From Bedellia somnulentella (Eukaryota > Arthropoda > Insecta > Lepidoptera > Bedelliidae): a stretch of DNA of 64,000 bases. Position 1 is the first letter of the stretch; every line of letters begins with the position of its first letter. Positions 45,250-56,458 of the stretch are shown piece by piece. Where the stretch lies: the NCBI GenBank assembly GCA_963576735.1, contig OY755177.1, positions 7,440,001 to 7,504,000 of the forward strand, given 5' to 3'. The translations under genes and the position numbers were made by a program. The notes below the pieces were generated by a model. That model was not told where the DNA came from. It worked only from the letters and a program-made list of their open reading frames with translations, and searched no databases.

Positions 45250-46637
45250 AATGAAATGTATATCAACATCACATAAAATAATATTATTATTTCATATTGT
45301 ATGTGTACAAACACGAGTTTTTATGTATTTGATTTGGAGTTTATTACTTGTCGTGAGAGGTTCCCAGTACAGATATTCATACGAGGAAATGAAACCACAA
45401 GTTATTTCGTTTGAAATTTTCTTTTGTGTGGTTTTAATCTACAGCGAATACTTTTTATGATTTTTAAGGAGAGTTCATTTGTTATTCAATTGTCAAAAAT
45501 GCTTTCTGATTTAAAATACAGTTTATCATAAATAAAACAAAAACAGTTGTATGATCAGGTTTTATTTCCTATATAAGAAGAAAAATATGAACTTTAACGA
45601 GATTTACAACTACAGCATTTGTTTTCCCTTAAAATATTGTAAATTTAACTAAACAATGAACGTTAAATATTTATAAATACGAAATTACAGTGTTAACAGA
45701 TCCATCGATGGTTCCGGGAATTATTATTATTTTATGAAATAATCATTATGAGAAGGTGTATCATGTAAAATACTCTTAAATATATATATTTTGTTCTCCT
45801 CTGTAAAAAACCCATTATAAGAATGGCCGTTAACTCAACCCTTGGTTTTAGGAATCGAAGATAATATGACGATTTGCATTTTCTATAACATTCTCAGAAA
45901 TGTTATAGCAGCAGTAATGTGAAGCCCAGTTTATTTAAGTAAATATAAATCTGCATCTATTTTCATTTTTATTTAAACCTGGAATAAAAGTGTAAGACGA
46001 CGACTGTTTTCAGTCTCATATTCCTATTTATAATTCCAAAACTGTTTAATATTAAACATGTAACTATGCACTAACAAAGGCGCTAAATTCTATTTGATAA
46101 TGTATTGTAAATGCACAAAAGGAACTATTACAAAGTTTCTTCATACAGATGTTCTTCTTTTCACATATTAATGAATCTTTAATGACCTCATTGTCAACTG
46201 CTCGTACAAGGAATTAAAAAGAAAACATACTGATGGTAAACACAGTACGTTATGTTATTTTTTAAACGCGATAGTATCGGTTTTGTTCATTGGCTTTAAA
46301 ACAAAAAAAGAAATGAACTCAGATAAAAATATCATATTTTTCATTTCTAGTAAGTACAATATTGACATCATTAACTGTAACTACAACATAACCAATAGTA
46401 GTTACAGCATAAGACATAAACTATTCAATAACAGATCCAAGCTATGAGAGTTATAGAACATCTAAATTTAAATCAAGCAAGCATTTTTACATTAAACGGT
46501 CGGTAATGGTGCTACAAAATCTTACGCGTCATGATTGATTGAATGCACATGTATGATTCTATCTTATTTATTTTCGTAGTTCTATTTAGTTTATTGTACT
46601 GTTTGCTTGTGTAGTATGCATAAATAATATAAATGTT
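45250..46637. other. AT-rich unique intronic stretch
   Basis: No supported exon or recognised repeat. Confidence 0.4.
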
Positions 46638-46860
46638 CGATGAGGGAAAACATCGTGAGGAAACCCACATGGCTAAGCTGTACTTTGTCATGTGACAGTG
46701 TATTCGTACAAAACTGCGATAAGCCTGCCCCCTATTACGTAAGTACGCCGTCCTAGCAAAACATGGGTATTCTAAACACCAGGTGACAATGTCCCGTGAT
46801 GTTTAGAAGTATCAGTACCTCTGCCAACCCCTTCTGGGATATACGGCGTGAATGTTTGAG
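46638..46860 (+). mobile_element. tRNA-derived SINE, 5'-truncated
   Basis: From GATGAGGGAAAACATCGTGA through GCCCCCTATTACGTAAGTAC to CCAACCCCTTCTGGGATATA. Confidence 0.75.
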
Positions 46861-47099
46861 TTGAGTTTAGTGTAAATACAAAAATAAATGAATTCTCGTT
46901 ATCCTATATTATAAAATACCTAGAAACAAAAACTTTGCTAACAAAAGTGGGTTTAAACCACAGACATATATTTGAATAGATGCCGCAAGTGCATGTACTT
47001 CGCGTGTAAAAACTGAGTTAAATTATCTTAGTTTATCGCCATTTGATTGAGTCCGTGCTCGAACGTTCTCGGTGACAAATGTCAAGCTAAACATAAAAA

Positions 47100-47290
47100 A
47101 TGCCTAATTGTGCCGTATTGAGTTGCAAAAACTATCTAAATAAAGCGGGACTAATTAATAGAAAAGATTTCTTTTCATCGGTAGGTCACTTTATTATTAG
47201 ATTATGTGGTTTTTATTGCAAAATCAATTATTTCGTGTTCGTTGTGGTTTTACACTGAAAAACTTTTAAACGAGTGTGTATCGCTTAATT
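47100..47290 (+). pseudogene. THAP-domain fragment (copy B)
   Basis: ATG at 47100 starts the same MPNCAVLSCKNYL segment as in copy A. A one-base difference downstream (GAAAAGATTT against GAAAGATTT) shifts the frame, so no THAP fold can form. Confidence 0.6.
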
Positions 47291-47884
47291 TATAATACAT
47301 TGCCGCTTTTAGTTACAAAGCTATCTAGTATGGCTTGTCTATTAAAACACGCAATGAACATCAAAATGAACGATATTTTCACCTGTCAATCAGCTACATG
47401 GTACGGTAGCTATTGTCATATTTCTGTCATTTTAAGCAAAATGTGTTGTACTTACACAGATAGTTGTATTCGATTCTAATTCTAATCGATTTTGGGAACA
47501 GAGAAATGATAATATGTTGGATGTTCCATGTATCTAAAATATTTTTATTACTACAATGTTTCTGTTAAATAATTAATTGGAATACTCTTGTTTTAACTTT
47601 GTTTTTATATAATAAAAGAACAGTTTAATTTTAGTTACAAGTTTTTCTCTAAGCTACATTTCTTAACGTGTGGTATGTGTCAGTCTTTATTTACTTCCTT
47701 CCTTCACTCAGTGTTGCCAATATAAATGTACATATATAATATACACGAACACGCCTCTTTACATAAGTTCAAAGCTTCTTAAGTACTACAGTAATTATAA
47801 TCAATTAGGGAACTATACTCCTTTAAATTTAGTTATCTGCAATTTTATTTTCTGACTCTATTTTGTATACTTCCCTGCTAAACA

Positions 47885-48165
47885 TTTTAATTTACAAAAT
47901 GATAGTGAACTTCAATATGCTTAGAATTCTTTGTAAAGTTTCCATACTTAGAAATAGCTACAGCTGCTGAATTATCTTCATATTTTTTAACTGGTTTACA
48001 AACCTTAGTAAAGACATCATTCATTACACAAATGAGAAAATTTAATTCTGTTACTGCTTCTGATAATTCTACATATTCAGCGAATGTTGAAGAGTTTGTT
48101 ACACTACTTTGTTTTTTTTATTTCCGATATTGAACAAACGAAGAGTTCCGTACTGTCATCTTTAA
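47885..48165 (-). pseudogene. Captured copia-type RNase H fragment (copy B)
   Basis: On the minus strand: AEYVELSEAVTELNFLICVM, then KYEDNSAAVAIS and KHIEVHYHFV, matching the RNase H end of Ty1/copia Pol. It is more complete than in copy A. It is carried on the opposite strand to the THAP fragment and has no flanking copia sequence. Confidence 0.7.
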
Positions 48166-49194
48166 TAGAAAATAACGTTTTTGTATGGGAGCCCCTTTGA
48201 TATTTACTTTACTGTTATTTAATTATTTATTTTGAAAGGTGATTCACAAGTAAATATACTGTGAAAATTTTAAGTATCTACTTATTAACGTTTTAATATT
48301 GAGCAAACAAATACGGAAAAAAACACGTTTATTGCAAGGGGCCCCCCTTAAAATCCTTTTTTTACTTGTATTTGTTGTTATAGCGGCAACAGAAATATGT
48401 CATTTGTGAAAATTTCAGCTTTCTAGTTATCACTGTTTTTGAGATACAGCCTGGAGAAAAACAGACAACGAAAAAAAAATACTTGATTATTTTCCCTTCT
48501 CTACAAGTTATTTTATTTGTTTTTTTTTCAAATCTGAATTAGTTCTGGGTTGTATTATATTTTGTCATAGCGCCTTCTACTGGCTTTCCTTTTTGTAGAT
48601 AAAACTTCTTCTCGGGGTTTTTTTAAATCATTTTGTAACTTTCCGAGAACAAATTATTAAAACTAGTTAATTAGGTAGGTTATCAATAAGGACAAGTTAT
48701 TACAATAATAAAGGCTACTGAACTACTCACTGACTAACTGACGACGGTGGAGGAAAATAATGTAGGAAGAGATGCTCAGAATAAAAATGAGACCATGAGA
48801 AAATAGCGTTATTAAAAAACAGGTATAATTCTAGATTTATCATTCTTCTGTCAATTTATCATTCGTCTGTCGATGCACTCGAATATAATCGATTGAATCG
48901 TTTACGCGCTGACGGGGAGTTCCCATCACTAAATTGCTCATGTGACGTCACAGTAGGTGGAAAAATAATGGCACGCTTGGTTTCTATACAAGAAATGACA
49001 CTTGCGTTATCTATTCAAATACAGATCTGTGGTTTAAACCAATTGAAATACATAAATTTATTTTTACTATTTTGAAAGAGGTTTGGAATGATAATCAACA
49101 AAATACCTTTTACCCTTTAAACCCTTAGTTTTTGTAATTTTTCCGTTTCTTGGCAATATAATTTTGTATTTTTGTTATTACAAGTTTCTAGGCA

Positions 49195-49340
49195 CATAAT
49201 AAATAAAGCAAAGAAAAATTTCGCCACAGGCGGGAATCGAACCCGCGACCTCGGGTATACGCCCCCGTCGCTCTGCCAATTGAGCTACCGTGTCAATGAC
49301 TGCCAGCGCGAAATTCTTCTATCCTTTATTTCTTTTACAC
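49195..49340 (-). repeat. tRNA-like core with TIR-like flanks
   Basis: The reverse complement of 49223-49294 is a 72-nt tRNA-like sequence: D arm GCTCAATTGGCAGAGC, T arm GCGGGTTCGATTCCCGC (perfect stem). Its flanks AATAAATAAAGCAAAGAAA and TTCTATCCTTTATT are opposite-facing versions of the arms at 49451-49698. The anticodon arm does not fold canonically: a 4-bp stem with an 8-nt loop and no U33. A pseudo-tRNA within a mobile element is more likely than a working gene. Confidence 0.65.
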
Positions 49341-49450
49341 GTTTTAGTAGTGTTTGCGTTTCCTGCCTCCGAATTTTTACTAATTCGGAAGGCCACTTGT
49401 CTACCTTTTCAGATAAAATGCAAATATTGAAAACGCCTAACTATCACATA

Positions 49451-49698
49451 ATTTAAATCCTTTTGTTCATGAAAACCTCATGTGGGGATTATTACTAATA
49501 AATAAAGAATAAATAAAGGAAAGAAAAGTTTCGACACAGGCGGGAATCGAAAATTGACACGGTAGCTCAATTGGCAGAGCGACGGGGGCGTATACCAGAG
49601 GTCGCGGGTTCGATTCCCACCTGTGTCGAAATGTTTCTTTCCTTTATTTATAAGTAATAATCCCCACATGAGGTTTTCATGAACAAAAAGATTTAAAT
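49451..49698. repeat. Foldback element with a tRNA-like core
   Basis: Arms 49451-49550 and about 49606-49698 are inverted copies: ATTTAAATC, TTTTGTTCATGAAAACCTC, ATGTGGGGATTATTACT, AATAAAGGAAAGAAA and TCGACACAGGCGGGAATCGA. The tRNA-like unit (49556-49627) forms the centre and part of the right arm. Its acceptor stem GACACGG/CTGTGTC pairs over all 7 bp (one G-U) and the D arm is intact; the T stem has one mismatch. A partial copy lies at 6640-6770. Confidence 0.8.
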
Positions 49699-49701
49699 GT
49701 C

Positions 49702-50320
49702 TAGGCACATGTATCAATGAGCTATACTGCAAACAAACAAACCAACAAACGGATATGGCAAAACTATAAAAGTAGACTATTATTCTGCGAATCATAAACA
49801 CCCAAAATATTTAGTGTCAAACGCTAATTACATTCAATCAAATCTGACTTGATGTAAATAATGACTAAATAACAGAATTATGGACGTCCAACCTATATAG
49901 AATGGGTTTGATTGCTCGGCCGGAAGCAACACAATGGTTGTTTTCACTACTCACATACAAGGTGTATCACAGGGCGCGTCTATGTATACGCACTGACAAC
50001 CAAAGTTCCGTCCCTTTGATTAGAACAGTGTTCTCGGTTGACTGGCGCGACCTCTTTTCGGACAATCCGTGCGTTTGCATAACCAATTTGTATTGATACG
50101 TTTTCCCACAACGTGCTCGGTTAATGTGACGCGCCCCATTAAGGATTCGCACGCAATCGACGCTACCTATTAATAAAGTTTGCTAACTTGGAAATTCATA
50201 TCTTGTACAAATCTTCTTATAAAATAAAGTACAGGAATGTCTTAAAAATAATAGTATATTTTCTTACAATACATTGCATATTGATTTTCATACTGTAGGT
50301 AATACAAACTTAAATATGAT
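49702..50320. other. Unique stretch
   Basis: 49900-50150 is GC-richer with a small + frame and an opposing minus frame. Neither has a recognised domain or good splice sites. It may be an old repeat not otherwise present in the window. Confidence 0.35.
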
Positions 50321-50321
50321 T

Positions 50322-50590
50322 GACGTTCACGCTGTACCGTATGTCCCCGGGTTGCAAAAGCTTGCCCCCTTATCGGTTTTATGTAGGTTAGTCATTAGGT
50401 TTCCACTTCGTTAACAATCTTTTAATCAATTGCCTTTTTTTCTAAACTCTGTCACATTACTAAGCATAACTCAGGCAAATGATTTTTTCACAATGTTTTC
50501 CCTCACCGTTTACATCCTTGATAAATTAACAATACATATGATTTAAGAAAAAGGCGCATTAGTGTAGACTCAGGATTTAAACTTACGTTT
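50322..50590 (-). mobile_element. tRNA-derived SINE, degenerate copy
   Basis: Recognised on + by GACGTTCACGCTGTACC, then TTTTCCCTCACCGTTTACAT and the worn head GACTCAGGATTTAAACTTAC. Confidence 0.6.
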
Positions 50591-50675
50591 CCTGAAATTT
50601 AAGCGTATAAGTTAGATTTAAAGTAAGCTTGTTTTGTGCATCTACCCAGATAACTAGTTTACCGATCTCACCTTC

Positions 50676-50812
50676 CAAAGGTTGTCTGGAAGAGATCGCT
50701 TTTAGCGATAAGACCGCCGATTGTACCTCATTGTAAACTGTATGATAATTTCTAATGTAAATTTGTGTTTGATGTACAATAAAGAGTTATTCTATTCTAT
50801 TCTATTCTATAG
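50676..50812 (+). mobile_element. LINE 3' end with TATTC repeat tail
   Basis: GTCTGGAAGAGATCGCTTTT, AGCGATAAGACCGCCG, an AT-rich UTR with CAATAAAGAGTTA, then TATTC/ATTCT pentamers. Same family as 9223-9366 in the other orientation. Confidence 0.8.
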
Positions 50813-51177
50813 AGAAATAATTTGTTTGAAGTTAACTATAATTCTATTAGCTTAAGTAAGTAAAGTGACCAAACTCGTTTTTAATAAAAAGATTTTTGCT
50901 GATGATAGATTACAGTTGAATTAATTGGAGATAATTACACCAAATTTTTGCATGGTGTCTGCGTTTTCAAGTAAGTCACGCAAAGTGAAAATAGTCGACT
51001 ATGACCTCCAACAATCCCTACTGATAAATATCCTTCCTTCACAAATTTGCAAAGCTCGATATGAAAATTCTGACAACGTTTATATTCCAATATTGCTTAA
51101 ATTTTTCAACGGCATCGTATAAAGTTGATTTTGACGTATACGTTTGGGTGTGCGCTGTTTAGTCCAGCGTGTCGCAA

Positions 51178-51368
51178 TCAGTTCACAAAGCGAGTATTTT
51201 ATTCTGATTTACATACAGATTGTGTCCATTGTAGTGAAGCACCCTGTGACAGTCGCCCAACGTCATCCGCGCCTCGGACCCGCGTGATACCTTCCCGTTA
51301 AAAATAAAACTTTTCTATTCAACAAGCTTCTCGGAACGAACCTTTGAAGTTGCACCTGTGGAGCCTTT
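51178..51368 (+). promoter_or_regulatory. Candidate alternative promoter and untranslated first exon
   Basis: An arthropod-type initiator TCAGTT (51178-51183, A at 51180) is followed by ~190 nt with no ATG and higher GC than the neighbourhood, ending at a strong donor CTTT|GTGAGT. No TATA box or convincing downstream promoter element. It lies in the long intron before exon 56459. Weak evidence only. Confidence 0.25.
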
Positions 51369-52443
51369 GTGAGTATATGTAATGAAAATCCTGTGAAAGT
51401 TATTTTGATGCTGTTTTTTTATTAAATTGGGGATCGTGGATGTAACTTAATTTAAGAGCATGTAGGTCTTGCGTAGAAGGTGAAAAATCACAACTTTTTA
51501 AATAGTTTTTAATTACACTCATGCAGCATTTTCCATGGGAATGAGAATAGATTTGTGATCGTACCTCGTATACAATCTGTTACATAGTTCATCTTCAAAT
51601 TTTAATTTTATAACAATATGTGAAAGATATATAAATAATCATTTTAAAAATTCCCGGTTTAAGTTCAAGAAGTTCAGAAGTTAAATAAACATAAACAAAA
51701 TCGATACCATTGCGATATAATACGTCAGTAGAACAATCGTTTCTATTTAATACAAATTTGTCTACTTTAATGTCTGAAGTTATTGATAGACGACGTTGTC
51801 TCTTGATTTCATCTCTAACGAACTGTAAAGTAAATTACGAGAAACCGATTCTGTTACGTCATTATATTGAGTTGTTCACTGATTTCAATACACTTAGATT
51901 AAGATTTATTTATTATATTTTTAGATGTTGAGATTTGCCGCACTGATATTATTTTTTTCTGGATGTTTTCAAATTGTGATTATACCAAAAAAAGGAATAG
52001 TAGTAGACGGTTTATAAGAACATAATTACATAATTGACGTGTTGTATTTTTTTTTCATACAACCTAATCCCCAAAAATTACTGTTTTCTTATCTCGATTT
52101 ATATAAAGAGTTAAAATAATATCGAAGTAAAAACCGATTGCAGATTCTTATTTTTTATGAAACATATTTTTTCACCTCGTTATAACACAACATAGTAGAG
52201 GAATTACGAATTTATATCATAATCAAAAACAAAGAAATCCTTTATTTTTTATTTATTTGTTTGGTAAAGGTTTTATGTTAGCATAGAAAAATAATGCACA
52301 AATAAAATTTATGTGCGATAAATATTTATAAGGTTTTCTAATTTACAAATACTGTTTTTCTCGCTCCAGGGTTTTCCAAAAGTCTCTTTAAGTCAAGATT
52401 CATCACGAAAAACAAAATCAGTTAACGAGGTGTAAAAGGGGTA

Positions 52444-52682
52444 CATACATACATACATATACTCACGGCCGTAAATGCCGTAGTAATGGTTAGCAAGAAC
52501 TTCTGAGTTAAAAACTCCTCAGCCTCATTTAGAACTTGACAGGCGAGAAGATGGTAGAAATAAAGTATCGTTGGTGATGGGTCTCCAACCGCAGCGCCCA
52601 AAAACCACTTAAAAAAGCCCCATACCGTTAGTCGCCTCTCACGACACCCGTAGGTAGAAGGGCATTCTAAGCCGGCACTACA
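52444..52682 (-). mobile_element. TATG-tailed retroposon, diverged
   Basis: Reverse copy from CATACATACATATACTCACG to TTCTAAGCCGGCACTACA. Confidence 0.8.
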
Positions 52683-53052
52683 AGGCGTAACGAACCAAAA
52701 GGGGGGTGTTAGTCAGATCATTTTATTTTTCTTTACCTTGGTATTAATTTGAATAGAACTACTTTATTTTCTAATGATAGTAATTTTTTTTACGCTCTTG
52801 TCAGAAAGTAAAGTTGTTTTTAACAAATTGGTCCGATAGTAAAAGTAGTTCAGAATGATCTTCCTAACAATCCAATTCTGTCACCTTTTTAAATCACTCT
52901 GTATACGTAGTACCTAGTGGCATAACTACAAAAGCTGGATTTCTTTATTTTAATGTTTTATATAGTTTTACATGTTATTCTTGATATATCGCTTCACATG
53001 CCTATACTTGCTACTAGGAGACCCTCCACGGGCGAGGATAAGATATCTGAGC

Positions 53053-53285
53053 AGTATAGTGTTGTCTTAGAATGGCATTAACCTATGCGATTTTCGTAAC
53101 TGGTGACGTAGGTTTTCGAGGTTTTTTTGTGCATTTTGGGTGATGTGGCTTGAGACCCATGAATGACCAAACACTCGCTATTTTACAATTTATGCCTCAC
53201 TAAACTTCCATTAGTGGCTTAGCAATCTCCAATTCTGAAGCTGTAGCTACCTCCTTTTGGGATTTTATCGAAGTGATATTGGCCT
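53053..53285 (+). mobile_element. TATG-tailed retroposon, degenerate
   Basis: Weak but continuous match from GCAGTATAGTGTTGTCTTAG to TTTGGGATTTTATCGAAGTG. Confidence 0.55.
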
Positions 53286-53492
53286 TTGTTCAGGATTATC
53301 TAATTAATTATTGAAATCTAAATATACACAATATTATATAGTAAAAATGTGATCACTGTGTAGTGTGTTGTAAGCCACATGCCAATAGAACGCGGCAGTC
53401 AGCGGCTAACAGCTAGTAACCGGTGCAATTAGATCAGTGTAAGTCTGTGTTAGCACACGGACTGCCGGGAAGTGCGTTCTATTATTGCCTCT

Positions 53493-53682
53493 TATAAATA
53501 ATCTCCGACGTGAGGCTAATTTTGCACTTATCAGAAGCGAACCACGACCCGTACAGATGTGCACAGCGATTACAGTTGCATCAACAAAAACATAGCCGCA
53601 GGAAACTCTCTCGTTTCATCTAAATCAAATTGTTCGCTCGAATGCTATTCAGCGGTATCGACTTACACATTCATTTGAAATG
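53493..53682 (+). promoter_or_regulatory. Candidate TATA promoter and first exon ending in ATG|GT
   Basis: TATAAATA (53493-53500) precedes an initiator-like ATCAGA (A at 53533), slightly further than the usual ~30 nt. The following ~150 nt are GC-richer than the neighbourhood and end at GAAATG|GTGAGT, a strong donor directly after an ATG. The leader also has an upstream ATG (near 53555) opening 12 codons. Phase 0 at this donor does not fit exon 56459, which has a stop in that frame, so any partner exon is unknown. An imperfect inverted repeat (AGAACGC, GGCAGTC) spans 53387-53480 just upstream. Confidence 0.3.
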
Positions 53683-54541
53683 GTGAGTGATCAAGTACCT
53701 TTGTTTTGAGAAATCACTGAATTCCCTCGCACTTCGTAAATAACTACAGCTACGGTTCGCTAATATCGTGACTCGTCAGGGTTGACGTAAGGCAAATATA
53801 AACAAAATACGGCACGACAAGTCGGCTCGAGGAATAATTTACTGTTCGCAACGTCCCGACTCTATATTTGTTTAACTTCTTTTTTTCTTTCTTTCTTCGG
53901 CTTCTTAGAGCTGTAACTCCTTTGTGAGTCAAAATTGTTGTGAAGACTTCTTTGTGCGAATCATTGACTCTGCTTTATTTCTTGTGTAGGCTAGGATAAG
54001 CTTCTGAAGACAACTCAGGTCTTTAAAGCAATAACTTAAGGTAAACTACGCTAAAAGGTTTTTTTTTGTATATACAAGTTCTACACGTTCTAATTTGATG
54101 TTGTTAATATTCCTTGAATAAAATATATCTTATGTTTGCTTTTTGTTGTATTAGTTTGCTTTTCGACATTATAATATATTAATGAAAGTAATACTGGAAA
54201 ATAGTGCTATATTTTCATCAAAACTGGCAAGGCTCTATTGGCATTCCATAGAGAGAGAAAAAATTTGTAAATGTACATATTTGGGTGTAATTTTTGCGAT
54301 CTCTTATTTCGATGTTAAGTTTTCATTTTTAAGTTGAAATGTTTAACTTTTGTGCACATATTCCGTCTCTTTAACAGTGGGCTTTGACCTCGTATTTAAA
54401 ACATACCAAAAGACATCAAACTTAACCACTTTGCCTATGGAATGCTTTAAAAGTGTCACTGCCTAGATCAAAATGGGAAAGTTTCTTAGCCTAAGCTCAA
54501 ATAAACAAAAACAACAACTGGTCAAATCACAAGATGTTTTT

Positions 54542-54591
54542 TTCTTATTTCAGCTGAGGTGTGAGGTTCTTAGTCTCAACTGAAATAAGAA
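54542..54591. other. Short hairpin, 17-bp arms
   Basis: TTCTTATTTCAGCTGAG (54542-54558) and CTCAACTGAAATAAGAA (54575-54591) pair with one mismatch around a 16-nt loop. Size and shape are between a small foldback and a short pre-miRNA. No conservation evidence is available here. Confidence 0.5.
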
Positions 54592-54936
54592 GTTTGATGA
54601 CCCTAATCTATTTGAAATATAGAAAGGGTTTGTTTTAAAAACGAGGTCTCGGCCAATTGTCGTTAAGCAAAAAGCTGCTCGCAATACATTTAGTAAAGTA
54701 AAAACTTATATTTTTAAACAACGATATCTCTATATAACGAAAATTTAACTTGCCTCCGTTATGAGTAGTTATATCTAGTGCAGTTTTTACAAGAAGAATA
54801 TATATTTTATTTTGATACCACGTCTGAGCATTCCATGACAACTTGCTGCTTTTGTTTCGCATCGCTCTTGTCACGTAGATGCACTGTTCAAGAAAAAAGT
54901 GGATAATATGAACACCAGACCCATATTTCACCAGCA

Positions 54937-55402
54937 TGACAATTGTCAGTGACTTATGTCGGTTGAAATATGTCAGTGACAGGTAACAACTGATAAGTTT
55001 GAGAAATATTTCGTATAGAAATACTTCTGAAGATGACAGGCATTACGTTACAATTGTCAATAACTCAATCTAATGACAATTATGTTGTGAAACAAAGATA
55101 TTTTTTCCAACTCGACATATTTGTAGATTTGTCGGAAGTTATTGACATGAAATCGAGGCTGTGTCAGGCTAGAGCGTGAGGGCTAGCATGACAATTGTCG
55201 TATTTTTTAGTTAAAAAATGGCGCTCATAGAAGTGAGCGTGATTGTGATTTAGATGAATTTGCATATTCGAGATATATAGACAACAAATAAAATTCTCCA
55301 TTGAAATAAGTAATTTGCGTTTAAAAAAAACGGATATGCAAAACAAGTGTCGAATATTCAATAATTGAAATCGGTGTAGTTATAGTTTTTCTTGACAATT
55401 GT
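54937..55402. promoter_or_regulatory. Cluster of ACAATTGT palindromes
   Basis: TGACAATTGTCA at 54937-54948, ACAATTGTC at 55050-55058 and 55191-55199, and ACAATTGT at 55395-55402: four palindromic sites in ~465 bp. They resemble back-to-back ACAAT (HMG/Sox-type) half-sites. Possibly an intronic enhancer or remains of a repeat. Confidence 0.3.
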
Positions 55403-56458
55403 TTGACTTGTCAGAGTGGTGAAATAGGGGCCAGATGACAATGATGTCATGTGATTTAGGGAAGTATTAGTAGATCTCTGTTATTAGCTAAAATATGAAC
55501 AATAATCCGCAAAATATTCTCATGTGGACCAAATCTCATAAATATTTTTTTTATATCCAACTATTTACCAGTATGAAATGTTGTATATAATTTCTTAAGT
55601 ATGCCCGTTTACTAGCATAATATATGATCCTTTTTTTCAGAAAATAAGTGTGAGTTATGTGATTTATATTAAAATATTAGTTTTCTTTTATAATTTAAAT
55701 ATTAATCTCTATAGCAAATATATTCACTTTAAAATTCTACCTAAATAATGATAACTTTATTTGTCAATTACCTATAGATATATATACCCTACAAATGAAC
55801 AGGATGTGCAATTTAGCAACAAAGGTCAGAGACAATAGCTTGCAGCCGGATGCCTTGGAAGGAAAACTCAAATGGCTGCACATAAATAAGTCAATTGGCT
55901 CTATTTATCGCATCTTGCACAATATTTATATTTGCTAAGGATTTCTAAAAAGTCTAAAAACATATGCATTTTTTTGCTTTTAATCCGCATCATTAAACTA
56001 AATTTCTCTAACTTCAAACAGAAACATGCATAATCCGCTTATTACATTCAATTAAAACATAATTTGGGTTTTCATTAATAAAATGAAATGATGAATTCAT
56101 TTTAATTAAGGTTAAAATAGCTTTTCTATTCATCCCACTTAAGGACAAAAAGCATTAATACTAGAACAAACATCTCGCAATATTTTATTATCTCGTATTT
56201 TGAACCGGTATGGCTAAACTATAACTCTTTTTGCACTCTTAATTTGTTTAGGGCACATACAAACCAAGCGGTTGAATTGTAAGTTCAAAAGGGTCTGTAA
56301 ATACTAATAACGACATAAGAAACACTCACGGCGGATTATGACTATTTAACTAAACTATCCCTACAAATTTAGCTCCAAGCGAACCTTAGTTACATCAGAG
56401 AGTATTTTTTTTTAAATAATGGTACCTATTTGAGAAAATTTTGCTTTATCTTTCACAG
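55403..56458. other. AT-rich end of the long intron
   Basis: No recognised repeat or exon up to the acceptor before 56459. Confidence 0.45.

Larger units (their letters stand above)
46959..49031 (+). mobile_element. P-superfamily-like DNA transposon, copy B
   Basis: An 8-bp target duplication GTTTAAAC (46951-46958 and 49032-49039) surrounds TIRs CACAGACATATATTTGAATA and TATTCAAATACAGATCTGTG. It aligns along its whole length with copy A but has single TTAA, TTGATATTTAC and TGTTATTTAATTAT motifs where A has insertions. B keeps ~128 bp (48059-48187) that A has lost, and A keeps ~58 bp (17561-17620) that B has lost. It contains the THAP start (47100) and the longer copia RNase H fragment, and has no complete transposase. 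Confidence 0.88.

Noticed and set aside
49223..49294. Functional tRNA gene on the minus strand
   Set aside because: D and T arms are good, but the anticodon arm has a 4-bp stem with an 8-nt loop and no U33, the acceptor has a mismatch, and the same unit recurs inside a mobile foldback element. Treated as a pseudo-tRNA.
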